Assembly (NCBI RefSeq): GCF_963576675.1
Contig: NC_088911.1
Coordinates: 85,217,256 to 85,281,255, forward strand
DNA from: Euphorbia lathyris
Taxonomy: Eukaryota > Streptophyta > Magnoliopsida > Malpighiales > Euphorbiaceae
Reading direction: 5' to 3'
DNA length: 64,000 nucleotides
The translations under genes were made by a program, and so were the position numbers. The notes below the pieces were generated by a model. That model was not told the DNA's origin. It made no database searches and saw only the letters and a list, made by a program, of their open reading frames with translations. Each line of letters starts with the position of its first letter. Within the stretch, counting starts at the first letter, position 1. Shown here one piece after another: positions 60,600 through 64,000 of the stretch.

Positions 60600-62587
60600 C
60601 CTTGCCACGACGAGATGCTTTCCTTATAGTTCGTTCCCCTACTATGGCCGATAACTTCAGTACCCCAGTTGTCTCTTCATCTATTCCGACGCCGGCCTAA
60701 GACCAGTTTGATCTTCCTTATACTCCAACTTGTGACCTTGTGCACACTCTTGTGATTCCACTACCAGTTGAGCTTAAGACTTGTTCATCTAACTCCCCGT
60801 TAGTTACTGCAATAAGCCTGAGTACTTCTTCTAATATGCTATGATCCATATAAAATCCCTCGAAAAGGACACATCAAATGGTGATACATGCGCATGCTGG
60901 GGTATTTAAAATGAAAGTTCTAACAACAGTCATATAAAAGCCGCTTACATATTTATAGGATGCCAAATTTGTAGAATGGCGAGATGCAATGAATTCAGAG
61001 TATCATGCTCTTATGAGCAATGGTACATGGTAGTTTATTACACTATCACCAGAGGCGAATTTGATTGATTTCAAATTGGTTTTCAAAGTTAAGACCAACG
61101 CTGATGGCCTGGTTGAGTAATATAAGGCTTGTTTGGTTGCTAAAAGGTATCATCAACAATCCGAGATTGATTTTATTGATCCTTTCAGTCCACTGGTCAA
61201 GCCTATATCTAGTCGACTTCAAATTTTAGTTATTTATGATAAAAGTATAAAGGTTAATTACATAAAAAAAATATTAAAAATTAATATCTATTTAAAATAA
61301 TCTTACATTTAAATAGGTAGTTTTAAATCTTAATGCATATTTAACCTTAATTCAACAATTAATATTAACATATATATTTGAGTTTAATATTAATATTTTA
61401 CAATTAAATTCATAAACATATTCAATTTTATAGTATATGATAAAAAAAATGTAATTTGATTCTATTTTCGATGAATCTCCTTTATCGTATTTGACTTTAG
61501 TTAAAAAAATTATCCAATATAAATGAATAAAAAAAATCGTGAGTTCATTAATAATGTACTAACAAAGAGTAGCAATAATAGTTCTCTATATTATTTCTTC
61601 AAAGGAAAAATTCGGTTATTTTTTCTCATTTATGTCGTTAATTTGATTGTTACTGGCAATGATGATGCTTATCTTAAACAACTTGTTTGGTTTTCTGAAG
61701 CAAAATTCTCAATATGGAATATTGGTCATTTACGCTACTGCCTTGGTATCGAAGTCGACTAGACGGGGTCGGGCCTATTTCTTCATTAGACCAAGTATTG
61801 TTAAACAATTCCTGTTCGATCCAAAATGCAAAATAATAAAGTTGTTGCTAGCCCGACGGCACCTTCGAAAAAATTAAAGGCGAATCTCAGAGATTTACTT
61901 CCTGATCCTAGTTTGCATCGAAGTGTGGTTGGAAGTTTGCAATATTTAACTTTTGCACGTCCAGATATCTCCTATGCAGTGAATAAAGTCTCCCAATACA
62001 TGCATGCTCCTCGTGAACCTCACTAGCATCCTGTAAAAATGTTCTTTGGTACTTGAATGGTACTGTATCACATGGTTTGCGCATGCATCGTGGGGGTCAA
62101 CTTGGCCAACTTCATTGTTATTCTGACACAGATTAGGGTGGAGATCAGGATGATCACCGGTCTACCGGGTGCTATGCAATTTTTCTTGGCCATTACCTTG
62201 TCTCCTGGGAATCTAGGAAGCAACGAACATTGTCTAGATCGTCTACTGAGGCCGAATATCGATCCATTGCTTTTGCTACTTCTGAACTCACTTGGATACA
62301 AATGCTTTTTACATGAAATTGGTTACCCAATGTGTCAACACCTCTGCTTTAGTGTGATAACTTAAGTGATGTTTATTTAATTGTGAATCCAGTATTACAC
62401 AATAATAGCAAGCATTTGGAGAAAGAATTTTACTTTGTGCGTGATAAAGTCAAGGCAAAGGCACTTGTTGCACATGACATATCTACGGAGGATCAAACGG
62501 CCTTCACCAAACCACTTCATCATGATCGGTTTTAGCAGTTTCGTGATAAGCTCATAGTGTGGGAGCGACCTTTTGCTTGAGGGGGAG
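60600..62587 (+). pseudogene. Ty1/copia reverse transcriptase-RNase H remnant
   Basis: Reads in order. WRDAMNSEYHALMSNGTW and the VFKVKTNADG / YKACLVAKRYHQ block (60980-61190) come first. An AT-rich stretch (about 61215-61590) breaks the palm. The active-site region IYVVNLIVTGND follows (61630-61665; the catalytic VDD is replaced by VNL), then HLRYCLGIEV, then LPDPSLHRSVVGSLQYLTFARPDISYAV (61890-61985, split here) and, after a frame change, RNase H pieces ending KHLEKEFYFVRDKVK (62412-62456). A purine tract GAGGGGGAGTG (62579-62589) marks the 3' LTR boundary. The altered catalytic box and several stops make it dead. Confidence 0.75.
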
Positions 62588-62615
62588 TGAAAAGGATAAC
62601 TTCGGATATTAGTAA

Positions 62616-63633
62616 GAGCATCTCCAACAGCCTCTTAAGTTGGCTCTTAAGTTAAAATTTGAGGAGGGAGAATAAAAAATCACCTACAACAAACTCTTAG
62701 TGACTACTCAAATCACTAAGAGCCTCTCCATCTTCTCTATTAATAGAGAGCTTCTCTCCACCTCTTAGGCCCCCGTGCTTTTTTACTGAAATTAAATTAA
62801 ATTAACTGAAATTAAATTAACTGAATGCTACTGAAATGAACTGAACTTAACTTAATTTAACTTAACTGCACCAAATAATTATAATTATAATAAATTATAT
62901 CTATAATGATATATTTTATATATAAATAATTATAATTATAATAAATAATGATAAATATATAAATAATTATAATTATAATAAATAATGATGAATTGTATAT
63001 AAATAATATTAAATTATAAATTATATATCAATTAAAATAAATAATAATACATTATTTATAAATAATGATGAATTATATATAAATAATACTAAATTATAAA
63101 TTATATATAAATACTTATAATTATAACAAATAATGATGAATATAAATAATATTAAATTATAAATTATAATAAATTATAATAAATTATATATAAATAGTTA
63201 TAATTATAATAAATAATGATGAATTATATATAAATAATACTAAATTATAAATTATATATAAATTATAATAAATTATATATAAATAATTATAATTATAATA
63301 AATAATGATAATTACTGAAATTAAATTAACTGAACTTAACTGAATGCTGCTGAACTGAACTTAACTCACTTATGCTGAAATTAAGTAAAAAAAAACAGGG
63401 CTTCAGTGCCTCTTAATTTATTTTTTATTAATAATTTATTATTGAGGAGTCTCTCTCCTCATATTATTGGTAAATGTAACAATAATTAATAATTTTAATG
63501 ATAAAATAATAAATAAGGAGTGAATATAAAAAGTATTGTTGGAGATGGTATGTCTTAGTCACTCTTAAATCACTAAGAGTCAATTATTTATATTATTTTT
63601 AGGAAGTGCACTAAGAGTCTCTTGATGATACTC
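62616..63633. mobile_element. Second copy of the Harbinger-type MITE, interrupted
   Basis: Ends GAGCATCTCCAACAG...TTGATGATACTC, with a TAA duplication on both sides (62613-62615 and 63634-63636). It is an inverted relative of the element at 32376-32756: the blocks containing CACTAAGAG, ATTAATAGAGAG and GGAGTGAATATAAA match. About 633 bp of another element lies within it. It sits at the start of the copia 3' LTR. Confidence 0.8.
62769..63401. mobile_element. AT-rich MITE nested in the Harbinger MITE
   Basis: Left end GCCCCCGTGCTTTTTTACTG and right end TTAAGTAAAAAAAAACAGGGC are imperfect inverted repeats. Subterminal ACTGAAATTAAATTAACTG words occur at both ends and the centre is almost pure TAAT/ATAA repeat. 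Flanks CCTCTTAG and TTCAGTGC are not a clean duplication. A hAT-like MITE is likely from the GGGC-type ends. Confidence 0.6.
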
Positions 63634-63636
63634 TAA

Positions 63637-64000
63637 ATAGACTCCTAGTATACTTTGTATTCCCTACGACTGCCGACTTACATACTAGGGCTTGCCGCAT
63701 ATGCATATGCATGTATATATATATATATATAGACTCACACATTGTAATTGCCCATTAATTATCAAGTGAGTTTATTCATTGCCTCAATTGTTTCACTTTG
63801 TACCATAATTAATATTTTTTACTTTTATATATTTTAAATATATTAATTGGCGTGAATTACGTCTAAGTAGATTTTCTTAGAGTAAACCCCATGGGAGATT
63901 TGAGGTAAACCTAAGAGGAGCCAGCAGACCATTTAATAGTTTATCGTGTATTTTGTTGTGAGCCAATTAAAAAGCAGGAAATTTAAAAAGTGCCAGAATT
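63637..64000 (+). other. Probable continuation of the copia 3' LTR and flank
   Basis: Resumes after the MITE with a (TA)n stretch near 63713-63730 followed by AGACTCACACATTGTAATTG, resembling the promoter and R region of copia LTRs. The LTR's right edge was not found because no second LTR is in the window. Confidence 0.35.

Overview
This 64 kb window is nuclear DNA of a eudicot plant, AT-rich and crowded with transposons. Five host genes can be read with their exon junctions: a receptor-like cytoplasmic kinase of the CRPK1/At1g16670 type (+, 14661-21253, six exons), an organellar PrmC/HemK glutamine methyltransferase (-, 31191-34064, three exons), a secreted Root_cap-domain protein (-, 35547-36641, two exons), a half-size ABCG10-type transporter (-, 43658-45442, one exon) and the organellar RNA-editing factor MORF8/RIP1 (+, 52974-56059, four exons). 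The species cannot be named from the sequence. The spliced plant gene structures, plant L1-type LINEs, MULEs with a ULP1-like gene and a copia tRNA-Met-type primer site all point to a dicot nuclear genome. The host genes look independent of one another and there is no operon or gene cluster.

Layout. 1-2.4 kb: decayed Ty1/copia gag-protease. 2.5-6.2 kb: decayed Mutator-like element (MULE-A, minus strand) split by a non-coding insertion. 6.65-13.0 kb: an AT-rich element with ACCGG-rich ends, interrupted by a nearly intact 5.6 kb L1-type LINE. 13-21.3 kb: the kinase gene, whose 4.7 kb last intron carries a young 3.0 kb LTR element that itself contains a SINE. 21.7-30.3 kb: an 8.1 kb MULE (MULE-B) nested in a small hairpin element. 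31-36.7 kb: PrmC, with a Harbinger MITE in its first intron, and the Root_cap gene. 39.5-43.1 kb: a 5'-truncated LINE between inverted repeats. 43.6-45.6 kb: ABCG10. 46.2-49.2 kb: LINE and Ty3/gypsy gag debris. 49.4-52.7 kb: a second, deleted MULE (MULE-C). 52.8-56.1 kb: MORF8, with a transposon in intron 1. 57-60 kb: a run of MITEs. 60.6-64 kb: copia reverse-transcriptase debris with two nested MITEs.

The most unusual system is the MULE-B/MULE-C family. MULE-B has 115-bp terminal inverted repeats differing at only two positions, a perfect 9-bp target duplication (CAAATTGAA), an uninterrupted transposase (catalytic core, SWIM finger, CCHC knuckle), and a converging multi-exon gene that joins a DUF1985 domain to a ULP1-type cysteine protease. 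Its intergenic spacers and introns are filled with more than 20 copies of a CpG-rich hairpin module built from GTCGCATT...AATGCGAC plus a third internal CGCATT site. MULE-C, inserted in the opposite orientation with its own perfect 9-bp duplication (TTTAATTTG), keeps the same modules at the matching introns. Its internal deletion ends exactly at one of these modules. Exons are free of the modules. I infer a family-specific cis-acting repeat, possibly a transposase-binding or recombination site.
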